NCBI GenBank assembly: GCA_963779515.1
Contig: CAVZYN010000009.1
Location: forward strand, 186,001-250,000
Length of the DNA stretch: 64,000 bases
Reading direction: 5' to 3'
Origin: CAVZYN01 sp963779515
GTDB lineage: Bacteria > Pseudomonadota > Alphaproteobacteria > Rhizobiales > Hyphomicrobiaceae
Each line of letters starts with the position of its first letter. The stretch's first letter is position 1. Shown here in pieces: positions 25,255-32,656 of the stretch. The notes beneath the pieces are model-generated. The model was not told where the DNA came from. It saw only the letters and a list, made by a program, of their open reading frames with translations, and made no database searches. Made by a program: the position numbers and the translations under genes.

Positions 25255-25953
25255 CTACTCGTTTTGGATCCACTTCGAGAACGTGCCGCCGATGACGGCG
25301 CCGATGATCGGGGCGACCCAGAACAGCCAGAGATTCCCGAATTCCTGCGAACTCAAGCCGGCCATCAATGCGGGGGCGGTGGAGCGTGCGGGATTGAGCG
25401 ACGTGTTAGACACAGGAATCGAGGCGAGGTGGAACAGCACCAACGCCAAGCCGATGGCGATCGGGGCAAAACCCGCCGGCGCGCGTTTTGACGTCGCTCC
25501 CATGATGACGATCAGGAACAGCGCGGTCAGCACCACCTCGATCAAGAAGGCGGACATCAATGTGAACTTACTCGCCCCGCCGAACGAATTGGAGATTGCC
25601 GCAAACGTGTTCCACTTGGCGCCGCCGGCCGTGGTTGCAGGTGCGCCACTCAAAATCATATTGAAGATGATCGCCGCAACAATGCCGCCCGCCACTTGCG
25701 CGATGATGTAGGGAACGGCGTTGCCCATCTCGAAGCGGCCGCCCGCGACCAGGCCGAGGGTGACGGCCGGGTTGAAGTGTCCGCCGGAAATGTGGCCGAC
25801 GGCGTAGGCCATGATCAGAACCGAAAGGCCAATGGCGAACGCGACCGCGACCAATCCGCCGCCAGACGGGGCGGAGAAGAGTGCGGAGCCGCAGGTCGCG
25901 GCGACTAGCGTGAAGGTGCCGATGAATTCGGCTGCAAGAGCGCGTTGGTTCAT
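25255..25953 (-). CDS. Aquaporin (MIP family, AqpZ/NIP-like)
   Basis: 232 residues from ATG at 25953, behind GGGAAGG. Six membrane spans and both half-helix signatures are present: HFNPAVTLG in loop B and SLNPARSTAPA in loop E. The conserved Glu occurs at AAEFIGTF. The Ser/Thr-rich loop E (NTSLNPARS) and the length suit a water channel of AqpZ type. A frame extension to 26214 reads through repeat sequence and was discarded. It is oriented like the aqpS-arsC pair 300 bases upstream, separated by a composite repeat. Confidence 0.92.
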   Translation of the reverse strand: MNQRALAAEFIGTFTLVAATCGSALFSAPSGGGLVAVAFAIGLSVLIMAYAVGHISGGHFNPAVTLGLVAGGRFEMGNAVPYIIAQVAGGIVAAIIFNMILSGAPATTAGGAKWNTFAAISNSFGGASKFTLMSAFLIEVVLTALFLIVIMGATSKRAPAGFAPIAIGLALVLFHLASIPVSNTSLNPARSTAPALMAGLSSQEFGNLWLFWVAPIIGAVIGGTFSKWIQNE

Positions 25954-26095
25954 GATGTGAGTGCCTTCCCTGTTGTGAAGTCCCATTGCGGTCCTTGTCG
26001 ACAGGGGCACGCGCAGCAACCGCTGCAAACGGCCCCGAATCATACAAGGCCGACAACCGATTCGTACAGCATGCGGCTCAACTAAGGTAGGGGGC

Positions 26096-26234
26096 AATAC
26101 CGTCCGGCCGCATTTTTGGCTCAGTGCAATTTCGACGGCCGGACGGTATTCTCTTTTGTTTGCGCGCGGCCGCCCCACCAACCCCGCGCGCGTATACCAA
26201 TCGCACTCTGTCAAGACTTCGTGCGCTTGGTATA
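26096..26234. repeat. Composite three-hairpin intergenic repeat, copy 3 (full length)
   Basis: About 139 bases. Arm 1 is a perfect 15-bp inverted repeat, AATACCGTCCGGCCG (26096-26110) with CGGCCGGACGGTATT (26136-26150). The core is GCGCGCGGCCGCCCCACC plus AACCCCGCGCGCG (26162-26192), itself a stem. Arm 2 is ATACCAATCGCAC...GTGCGCTTGGTAT (about 26193-26233). The same order and spacing occur at 32039-32178; the two copies at 4586 and 7632 are partial. No open frame or transposase is present. It fits a non-autonomous mobile or REP/BIME-like element. Confidence 0.8.
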
Positions 26235-26261
26235 AGGTCGGGAATGCGCCGGATCGCGCGA

Positions 26262-26933
26262 TTATCTGCGCGACGCTGCGTAGAGCCAGCTGAAAACGGC
26301 GGCGGCGGCGATGGCGCCGAGGATTTGGGCCGCGATGAAGGGGAGGACGTCAGCGGGAGCGATGCCGGAGAAGGTCGGCGTCAAGGCGCGGGCGATGGTG
26401 ACGGCGGGGTTGGCGAACGAGGTCGAGGCCGTGAACCAGTAGGCGGCGGTGATGTAGAGCCCGACGGAGAGCGGGATCGCGTCGGGCTTGGCGCGGGCGA
26501 TGCCGAGGATGGTCGCGAGCAGGCCGAAGGTTGCGATGAATTCGGCGAACCATTGGGCGAGGCCGGTGCGTTGGGTCGCGGAGATCGCCAATACGGGAAG
26601 TGCGAACATGGCGTGCGCAATGAAGGTGCCAAGGCAGCCGCCAGCGATCTGCGCGGCGGCGTAGGGGCCGAGCTCGCTGGAGACGAGATCGCCACGGCGG
26701 GCCATGACAAGTGAGACCACGGGGTTGAAGTGGGCGCCGGAGATGGGGCCGAACATGGTGATGAGGACAACGAGGATCGCGCCGGTCGGCAGCGTGTTGC
26801 CGAGGAGGGCGAGCGCTTGATTTCCGCCGGCGAGGCGCTCGGCCATGATGCCGGAACCGACGACAGTCGCGACCAGGAAACAGGTGCCGAGGGCTTCGGC
26901 GGCGAGGCGGCGGTTGAGATCGAAGGTTTGCAT
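26262..26933 (-). CDS. aqpS: AqpS-like aquaglyceroporin of an arsenic pair
   Basis: 223 residues from ATG at 26933 (MQTFDLNRRLAAEALG). Six membrane spans and two half-helix motifs, HFNPVVSLVMA (NPV variant) and FANPAVTIARAL, are seen. It starts 7 bases after arsC. In Sinorhizobium an aquaporin (AqpS) beside arsC lets arsenite leave the cell after arsenate reduction. The same pairing here makes that role likely. The NPV in the first motif differs from the neighbouring aquaporin, suggesting different selectivity. Confidence 0.85.
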   Translation of the reverse strand: MQTFDLNRRLAAEALGTCFLVATVVGSGIMAERLAGGNQALALLGNTLPTGAILVVLITMFGPISGAHFNPVVSLVMARRGDLVSSELGPYAAAQIAGGCLGTFIAHAMFALPVLAISATQRTGLAQWFAEFIATFGLLATILGIARAKPDAIPLSVGLYITAAYWFTASTSFANPAVTIARALTPTFSGIAPADVLPFIAAQILGAIAAAAVFSWLYAASRR

Positions 26934-26940
26934 GGTGGGT

Positions 26941-27483
26941 TCAAGCGCCTGATTTCGCGAGGCCGGTTGCGCCGTCGAGGGCGCCGATCTTGGCGAGGTG
27001 CTTCTTGAGTTCAACCGGATCGGTGAGCAGGCGCTCGATCGGGAGGGCGGCGAAGGCGCGGACGCGGGCGTCGAGGCGGCGGAAGGCCAGATCGAAGGCG
27101 GCGCGTTTGTCGGCGTCGGTGCCGGTGACGGCGGCGGGATCGGGGATGCCCCAGTGAGCAACGACGGGATGGCCGGGCCAATAGGGACAGCTCTCGCCCG
27201 CGGCGTCATCGCAAACGGTGACGATGATGTGCATCGGTGGCGCGCCGGGGGCGGCGAATTCGTTCCAGGATTTGGAGCGGAAGGCGAAGGTCTCGATTCC
27301 GAGGGATTTGAGTTTGGCGAGGGCGAAGGGGTTGGGCGCGGTTTTTGGATGGCTGCCGGCGGAGAAGCCGCGGAAGCGTTTGGGGTCGATGCTGCTGAAG
27401 AGGGCTTCGGCGAGAATCGAGCGCGCGGAATTGCCGGTGCACAGGACGAGGATGTTGAGGGGGTGGGGTGGCGGTTGGGTCAT
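26941..27483 (-). CDS. arsC: Arsenate reductase ArsC (low-molecular-weight phosphatase type)
   Basis: 180 residues. The P-loop VLCTGNSARSILAEAL gives CX5R with the catalytic Cys near residue 15. IVTVCDDAAGESCPYWPG holds the second and third redox Cys, and HWGIPDPA holds the general-acid Asp. It reduces arsenate to arsenite. The C-terminal extension after residue ~140 is a helix typical of the Rhizobiales enzymes. It is followed by aqpS. No arsR, arsB/acr3 or arsH gene is in the window, so efflux would rely on the channel. Confidence 0.93.
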   Translation of the reverse strand: MTQPPPHPLNILVLCTGNSARSILAEALFSSIDPKRFRGFSAGSHPKTAPNPFALAKLKSLGIETFAFRSKSWNEFAAPGAPPMHIIVTVCDDAAGESCPYWPGHPVVAHWGIPDPAAVTGTDADKRAAFDLAFRRLDARVRAFAALPIERLLTDPVELKKHLAKIGALDGATGLAKSGA

Positions 27484-27550
27484 GATGTTCTTCAGTGTTT
27501 GCTCAACGAGCGTTAGCGCATCGTCGCTCGGGTCGACAGTGGAAATTGCC

Positions 27551-27637
27551 GCCGCCCCTCACCCGCATCCGTTGTTTGGCGTCGAGCACTGGGTGGCGCC
27601 CCTCTCCCCGTTCAAGTGCAGGGAACGGGGAGAGGGA
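27551..27637. repeat. CCCCTCACCCGCATCC repeat, copy A
   Basis: An ~86-base element beginning GCCGCCCCTCACCCGCATCC and ending in the hairpin CTCTCCCCGTTC...GAACGGGGAGAG. It is nearly identical to the element at 27731. The gap 27484-27891 between divergent arsC and the binding-protein gene holds only these two repeats and presumably both promoters. Confidence 0.7.
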
Positions 27638-27730
27638 GGTAGGTGTTAGCCCATCGCCGATTCGCGTAAAAAACATCGCGTGATCGCCGTGACGAGCAGA
27701 GAATTCGTTTTTATCGCATCGGAGTTCCTT

Positions 27731-27816
27731 GCTGCCCCTCACCCGCATCCGTTGCTTGGCGTCGTGCACTGGGTGGCTCCCCTCTCCCCATCAAGTGCAA
27801 CGGATGGGGAGAGGGA
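27731..27816. repeat. CCCCTCACCCGCATCC repeat, copy B
   Basis: The second copy, 180 bases from copy A and in the same orientation. It shares CCCCTCACCCGCATCCGTTG, then CTTGGCGTCG, GCACTGGGTGGC and the CTCTCCCC...GGGGAGAG hairpin. Differences cluster in the hairpin loop. Confidence 0.7.
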
Positions 27817-27891
27817 CGGGCCATTCGCGTTGACGTGCGGGGTCGTCGAGACATAGCGTGTCGTGACAGTGATGTGACTAGGAGTTCCGTG

Positions 27892-28878
27892 ATGATTTCG
27901 CGCGTGATGATGGATCGACGGACGTTGCTCGCGAGTGCGCTCGCGGCGTCGGTGGTGCCGGTGCGCGCGCAGGAGGCGTGGCCGGGAAAACAGATGTCGA
28001 TGATCGTGCCGTTTCCGCCGGGCGGACAGGCGGATCTCGCGGCACGGCCGATCGCGGAGGCGCTGCAGCGGATTCTTGGGACGACGATCATTGTCGACAA
28101 TCGCGCGGGGGCGGGCGGCGCGGTTGGCAATGGCGCGGCGGCGAAGGCGGCGCCGGATGGCAACACGCTGCTGATGACGCTGTCATCACTTGCGGTGCTG
28201 CCGGAGTCGTCGAAGCTATTTGGGCGCGCGCCGCTGTACGAAGTCGATCAATTGAAACCGATCGCGCGGGTGCTTGCGGATCCGACCTTGCTGGCGGTGC
28301 CGGCGTCGTCGCCGTGGAAGACGCTCGCGGATTTCGTCGAAGATGCAAAGAAGCGGCCGGGCGTCATTCCCTATGCGTCGTCGGGGACGTATGGGACATT
28401 GCATGTGGCGATGGAAATGTTCGCGGCGTCCGCCGGGATCAAGCTCGTGCATGTCGCCTATCGCGGCGCGGGTCCGGCGTTGAACGATCTGCTGTCGGGG
28501 CAGGTGCAGGCGCTGGCATCGGCGCCGGGGGTTCTGAAGCAGCATGCCGATGAAGGCAAGATTCGCGTGTTGGCGAACTGGGGCGCCAAACGCGTGCCGG
28601 CGTTCCCTGACGTGCCGACGTTCATGGAGCTCGGCTACAAGGACGTCGAGTTCTATATCTGGGCCGGCTTGTTCATTCCGAGCGCGGTGCCGGAGCCGGT
28701 GACGCAGAAGCTGCGCGAGGCGATGAAGCAGGCGATGGCGGATGCCAATGTGCTGAAGGTGTTCCAGGCGGCGGGAAGTCCGCCAGCGTATCAGGATGCG
28801 CCGGAGTTTGCTGCCTTTGTAAAGTCGGACAGCGCGCGGCTGATCCAAGCGGTGCAGAAGATCGGGAAGGTGGAGTAG
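27892..28878 (+). CDS. Tripartite tricarboxylate transporter (Bug/TctC) solute-binding protein
   Basis: 328 residues from ATG at 27892, preceded by AGGAG. A twin-Arg-like start (MMDRRTLLASALAASVV) leads into a signal peptide ending VRAQ. The Bug-fold blocks are MSMIVPFPPGGQADLAARPI, IIVDNRAGAGGAVGNGAAAK, APDGNTLLMT, HVAYRGAGPALNDLLSGQVQ and DVPTFMELGYKDVEF. It lacks partner TctA/TctB genes. It is only distantly similar to the 20-kb paralogue. Confidence 0.92.
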   Translation: MISRVMMDRRTLLASALAASVVPVRAQEAWPGKQMSMIVPFPPGGQADLAARPIAEALQRILGTTIIVDNRAGAGGAVGNGAAAKAAPDGNTLLMTLSSLAVLPESSKLFGRAPLYEVDQLKPIARVLADPTLLAVPASSPWKTLADFVEDAKKRPGVIPYASSGTYGTLHVAMEMFAASAGIKLVHVAYRGAGPALNDLLSGQVQALASAPGVLKQHADEGKIRVLANWGAKRVPAFPDVPTFMELGYKDVEFYIWAGLFIPSAVPEPVTQKLREAMKQAMADANVLKVFQAAGSPPAYQDAPEFAAFVKSDSARLIQAVQKIGKVE

Positions 28879-28954
28879 CCGCGGCGAGACGCCGATTTTG
28901 GTGCGATTGCGACGGATCTCGCGCCCGTGACATTTCCGTGGCAGAAGACGCGGC

Positions 28955-29989
28955 ATGACGAGATCTCAAGATCAATCGGACAAAAAAGTCCGGCCGCATA
29001 TTTCAGTACTGTTGGACGAGGTGCTGACGGCGCTGGCGCCGCAGGCGGGGGAAACCTATGTCGACGGCACGTTCGGGGCGGGTGGATATTCGCGCGCGAT
29101 TTTGGAGGCCGCTGATTGCAAGGTATTGGGGCTGGATCGGGATGTGACCGCGATCGAGGCGGCGCAGGCCATGTGCGACGCGTTTCCCAAGCGGCTGACG
29201 GTGGTGGAGGCGCCGTTCGGTGACCTCGATCGGGCGGTTGGCGAGGTGTTCGGCGACGCCGCCGCGGCAGACGGCGTGGTGCTGGATATCGGCGTATCGT
29301 CGATGCAGCTCGACAGGCCGGAGCGCGGGTTCTCGTTCCAGAGCGACGGGCCGCTCGATATGCGGATGAGCCAGTCGGGGGCGTATGCGGGGCCGAGTGC
29401 CGCTGACATCGTCAACACGGCGAGTGAGGAGCGGCTGGCGGATATCTTCTTTCACTTGGGCGATGAGCGGCGCGCGCGGCAGATTGCACGCGCGATCGTC
29501 TTCGACCGGAAGACCACGCCATTCACGCGGACGCTGGAGCTCGCGGGGCTGGTGCAGCGGATTCTCAAGACGCCGGTGATCGATGGGCGGCACGCGGCGA
29601 CGCGGACGTTCCAGGCGTTGCGGATCGCGGTCAACGATGAACTTGGCGAGCTGGCGCGCGGTCTGATGGCGGCGGAGCGCGTGCTGAGACCAGGCGGGCG
29701 GCTGCTCGTGGTGACGTTTCATTCGCTCGAAGATGGGCTGGTGAAGCGGTTTTTCCGGCAGCGCACGGGACGCGAGCCGGCGGGCTCGAGACACATGCCG
29801 CAGACGAAAATCGCTGCACCCGCGCCAAGTTTCCAATTTCTTAACCACCGGCCCGTTACCCCTTCAGAGGACGAGATCGCGCGCAATCCACGGGCGCGGT
29901 CGGCGCGGCTCAGATGGGCGGTGCGGACCGGGGCGCCAGCGTGGCGAGAGAGCGCGACGGATCTCGGCGTTCCAGACCTCGCGGATTGA
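28955..29989 (+). CDS. rsmH: 16S rRNA (cytosine-1402-N4)-methyltransferase RsmH (MraW)
   Basis: 344 residues. Visible motifs are PHISVLLDEVLTALAP, the SAM loop DGTFGAGGYSRAIL, GLDRDVTAIEAA, DGVVLDIGVSSMQLD, ERGFSFQSDGPLDMRM, TFQALRIAVNDEL and LLVVTFHSLEDGLVKRFFR. It methylates C1402 of 16S rRNA. It opens the division/cell-wall cluster, but mraZ, usually just upstream, is absent; a binding-protein gene is there instead. ftsL follows after 100 bases. Confidence 0.96.
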   Translation: MTRSQDQSDKKVRPHISVLLDEVLTALAPQAGETYVDGTFGAGGYSRAILEAADCKVLGLDRDVTAIEAAQAMCDAFPKRLTVVEAPFGDLDRAVGEVFGDAAAADGVVLDIGVSSMQLDRPERGFSFQSDGPLDMRMSQSGAYAGPSAADIVNTASEERLADIFFHLGDERRARQIARAIVFDRKTTPFTRTLELAGLVQRILKTPVIDGRHAATRTFQALRIAVNDELGELARGLMAAERVLRPGGRLLVVTFHSLEDGLVKRFFRQRTGREPAGSRHMPQTKIAAPAPSFQFLNHRPVTPSEDEIARNPRARSARLRWAVRTGAPAWRESATDLGVPDLAD

Positions 29990-30089
29990 GGTCGCGTGTT
30001 TGTTGGTCGTGCTTCCGATCGGAAAACCGCTTCCATCCCCGGATCAAGTCCGAGGACAAGCTTTTCCGGAAGCACTCTGGAGGCCGCGA

Positions 30090-30377
30090 ATGCTGCGCTG
30101 GCTGAACGGGTTCTTGATCGTCGCGACGCTTTGCGGCGCCTTCGCGCTCTATGCGCTGAACTATGATACGCGTGCGCTCGAGGCTCGCGTGCAGGCCGCG
30201 GAGCGAATTGTCGATCGAGCCGAAAGCGATATCCAGGTGCTGACGGCGGAGCGCGCGCATCTGGCGGCGCCCGACAGGATCGAACGGCTGGCGCGCAAAC
30301 AAGGGCTGCAGCCGATGACGCCAGCGCAGTATCGCATGCTGCCGGCGAAGGCTGGCGTATCGCCCGAGGGCAGGTGA
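30090..30377 (+). CDS. ftsL: Cell division protein FtsL
   Basis: 95 residues from ATG at 30090, behind CTGGAGG. One membrane span near the N-terminus (LNGFLIVATLCGAFALYAL) is followed by a coiled coil (ALEARVQAAERIVDRAESDI) and APDRIERLARKQGL, a pattern typical of alphaproteobacterial FtsL. Sequence conservation of FtsL is low, so the call rests partly on position between rsmH and ftsI. Its stop overlaps the ftsI start (ATGA at 30374-30379 region). Confidence 0.85.
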   Translation: MLRWLNGFLIVATLCGAFALYALNYDTRALEARVQAAERIVDRAESDIQVLTAERAHLAAPDRIERLARKQGLQPMTPAQYRMLPAKAGVSPEGR

Positions 30378-32032
30378 TGGGGATCGCCGTGCGCGGAGGA
30401 CGGACGGTGCTGGCGCGATTGCTGATGCGGCGCGCGGTGCTGACGCTCGGCGTGGTGACGCTGTTGTTCGGAGCGGTCGCGGTGCGGTTGGTGCATCTCG
30501 GCGCGACGGCGCGGCCGGCGCTGCGGCTGTCGTTGGCCGAGCCGATCGGCGGCAGTTTTGCGCGGCCCGATATCGTCGACCGGCGCGGGCGGTTGCTGGC
30601 GAGCGATGTCGAGACGCACTCGCTTTATGCCGATCCGGCACTGGTTCTCGATGCCGACGAGGTGGTCGAGAAGCTGGCGGCGGTGTTGCCGGATCTCAAC
30701 GAGGCGGAGGTGCGGCGCGGGCTCGGCGAGCCGTCGCGGCGGTTTTTGTGGATCCGGCGCGGGTTGACGCCGCGGCTGGCGCAGCAGATCCACGCGCTCG
30801 GATTGCCGGGGATTGGATTCAGGAAAGAGCCGTTTCGCGTTTATCCGGCGGGGAGCCTCGCGGGGCATGTGCTGGGCGCGGTCAATGTCGACAACAAGGG
30901 CGTCGCGGGGATCGAGCGCTGGATCGACGAGACGGGCCGCGTGGACGCGGTTGTGGCGCCGGGGAAATCATTGCGGGCGCCGGTGCGGCTGACGCTCGAT
31001 ATCGGCGCGCAGCATGTGCTGGCGGACGAACTGGCGGCGGCGATGACGCGGTATCGGGCGGTGGCGGCCGCGGGGCTGGTGATGGATGCGGTGAGTGGCG
31101 AGGTTGTGGCGGCGGCGGCGCTGCCGGAGCCCAATCCGTCGCGGGCGACGGATCTGCTCGATCCGGCAAGGATCGACCGGTTATCGGGATCGACGTTCGA
31201 GCTCGGGTCGATCTTCAAGGCGATGACGGTCGCGATGGCGCTCGACAGCGGGAAGGCGCGATTGGATACGATGCTCGATGTGCGGGCGCCGTTGGAGATC
31301 GGGTCGTACACGATCAAGGATCTGCATCCGGCGGGGCGGCCGCTGACGGTGCGGGATATTTTCATTCAGTCGTCGAACGTGGGCGCCGGAATGTTGGCGC
31401 TGCAGGCGGGTGCGGACGCGCAGCGGGCGTTTCTGGCGCGGTTCGGGATGCTGGAGAGTGGAAAGACCGAGCTTGGTGCGACGGCAGCGCCGCAGATCCC
31501 GAAGACCTGGGGTAAAATCGAAACCGTGACGATCGCCTATGGCCACGGATTGGCTGTGGCGCCGCTGCAGTTCGCGGCGGCGTTCGCGACGCTGGTCAAT
31601 GGCGGGCTCAAGGTGACGCCGCGATTTGTGGCCGGTGGCGGCGATTCGGCGGCGGGGGAGCGGCTCCTCAAGCCGGAGACGAGCGCGCAGATCAACGAGG
31701 TACTCCGGCTCAATGTCACGGCTGCGGATGGAACCGGACGGCGGGCCGAGGCGGAGGCCGCGGGCTATCGGCTGGGTGGTAAGACCGGGACGGCGGAGAT
31801 GCCGGGTGCCGATGGGTATCAGAAGAAGGACGTGATCGCGTCGTTCGTCGGCGCGTTTCCGATGGACCAGCCGCGTTACGTGACGTTCGTGATGCTGATG
31901 GAACCCGAAGGCACGGCGGAAACCAAGAACGCCATCACCGCAGGCGTCAACGCGGCGCCGGTGACGGGGCGGCTGGTCGCGCGCATCGCGCCGATTTTGG
32001 GTGTGATGCCGCGAGCGGCCTCAGTGCCCTAG
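30377..32032 (+). CDS. ftsI: Peptidoglycan transpeptidase FtsI (PBP3), septal
   Basis: 551 residues from ATG at 30377; GTG at 30374 is also in frame. One N-terminal membrane anchor (LTLGVVTLLFGAVAVRLVHL) comes first. The dimerisation domain has DIVDRRGRLLASDV. The transpeptidase domain has STFELGSIFK with Ser near 277, SSN near 331, and GGKTGTAE near 467. It crosslinks septal peptidoglycan with FtsW. In most relatives murE follows directly; here the cluster stops and a composite repeat begins seven bases after the stop. Confidence 0.95.
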   Translation: MGIAVRGGRTVLARLLMRRAVLTLGVVTLLFGAVAVRLVHLGATARPALRLSLAEPIGGSFARPDIVDRRGRLLASDVETHSLYADPALVLDADEVVEKLAAVLPDLNEAEVRRGLGEPSRRFLWIRRGLTPRLAQQIHALGLPGIGFRKEPFRVYPAGSLAGHVLGAVNVDNKGVAGIERWIDETGRVDAVVAPGKSLRAPVRLTLDIGAQHVLADELAAAMTRYRAVAAAGLVMDAVSGEVVAAAALPEPNPSRATDLLDPARIDRLSGSTFELGSIFKAMTVAMALDSGKARLDTMLDVRAPLEIGSYTIKDLHPAGRPLTVRDIFIQSSNVGAGMLALQAGADAQRAFLARFGMLESGKTELGATAAPQIPKTWGKIETVTIAYGHGLAVAPLQFAAAFATLVNGGLKVTPRFVAGGGDSAAGERLLKPETSAQINEVLRLNVTAADGTGRRAEAEAAGYRLGGKTGTAEMPGADGYQKKDVIASFVGAFPMDQPRYVTFVMLMEPEGTAETKNAITAGVNAAPVTGRLVARIAPILGVMPRAASVP

Positions 32033-32038
32033 GCCCGT

Positions 32039-32178
32039 AATACCGTCCGGCCGAAGTTCTGACTCGGTGTTGTTTTGACGGCCGGACGGTATTCTCTTTT
32101 GTTGGCGCGCGGCCGCCCCACCAACCCCGCGCGCGTACACCATCCGCACTGCGTCAGGACTTCGTGCGGTTGGTATAA
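32039..32178. repeat. Composite three-hairpin intergenic repeat, copy 4 (full length)
   Basis: The same architecture as 26096-26234. Arm 1 is AATACCGTCCGGCCG (32039-32053) with CGGCCGGACGGTATT (32079-32093). The core is GCGCGCGGCCGCCCCACC plus AACCCCGCGCGCG. Arm 2 is TACACCATCCGCAC...GTGCGGTTGGTATA. Arm 2 has compensating changes (CGCAC/GTGCG kept), and the arm 1 loop differs, which suggests the folded structure is what is conserved. Confidence 0.8.
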
Positions 32179-32656
32179 CTGCCAACACTCGCCGCTGACG
32201 TCGCACGTTTGGTGCAACTTGCCCCGCTGTGTGCGTGCGGCCACAGAGCGGCTGGCGGCATCGCTCATTCCGCGGCCTGCCCTTCTGTTTGCGCAGGATT
32301 CCTTGGGCTCAAAGTGTGAATTTCTCAGACCTTGGTCTGAACGCGGTCCGGACCCTGGTCGGATCGCATTCGCCGGACCTTGTTCCGTTGTTGGACGACC
32401 CCTTCGACACATAGCTTCGACGATACGTGCCGGACTCTCATGAGTTGGCACGCGTCATTTTTGGTGCTTCGGCGCCACGAGATTTCGAAGAGGGGAACGC
32501 GTCATGGTCCGCCAAATCGCACAGAACCAGTGGTTCCGGCGGCGGCCGCGCGCTCTCGAAGGACCACCGCCGAGGCGATTGCGCCACTAAGCACCACCCG
32601 AATTCATCCGCCAAATCATCCCAAACAACCGAATTTTCTAAAATTGGAGCACGACA
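32179..32656. other. Intergenic/leader region of the first peroxidase gene
   Basis: About 480 bases with no supported gene. It contains the three palindromic boxes listed next, then a leader to 32656 with short frames of no recognisable type. A GGAG ribosome-binding site lies eight bases before the peroxidase ATG at 32657. The region is less GC-rich than its neighbours. Confidence 0.6.
32326..32387. promoter_or_regulatory. Three tandem CGGACC-N2-GGTCCG-type boxes upstream of peroxidase 1
   Basis: CAGACC-TT-GGTCTG (32326-32339, perfect arms), CGGACC-CT-GGTCGG (32349-32362, one mismatch) and CGGACC-TT-GTTCCG (32374-32387, one mismatch). Centres are 23 and 25 bp apart. The same boxes precede the second peroxidase gene. 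A shared regulator-binding array is inferred; the regulator is unknown. Confidence 0.55.

Noticed and set aside
25954..26214. N-terminal extension of the aquaporin frame
   Set aside because: Reads through the composite repeat; the ATG at 25953 has a good ribosome-binding site.
26096..26234. Insertion sequence with transposase
   Set aside because: Only about 139 bases with no coding frame; classed as a non-coding repeat.
32326..32387. Lux-box type quorum-sensing site
   Set aside because: Boxes are 14 bp with a 2-base spacer, unlike the ~20-bp ACCTG...CAGGT pattern.
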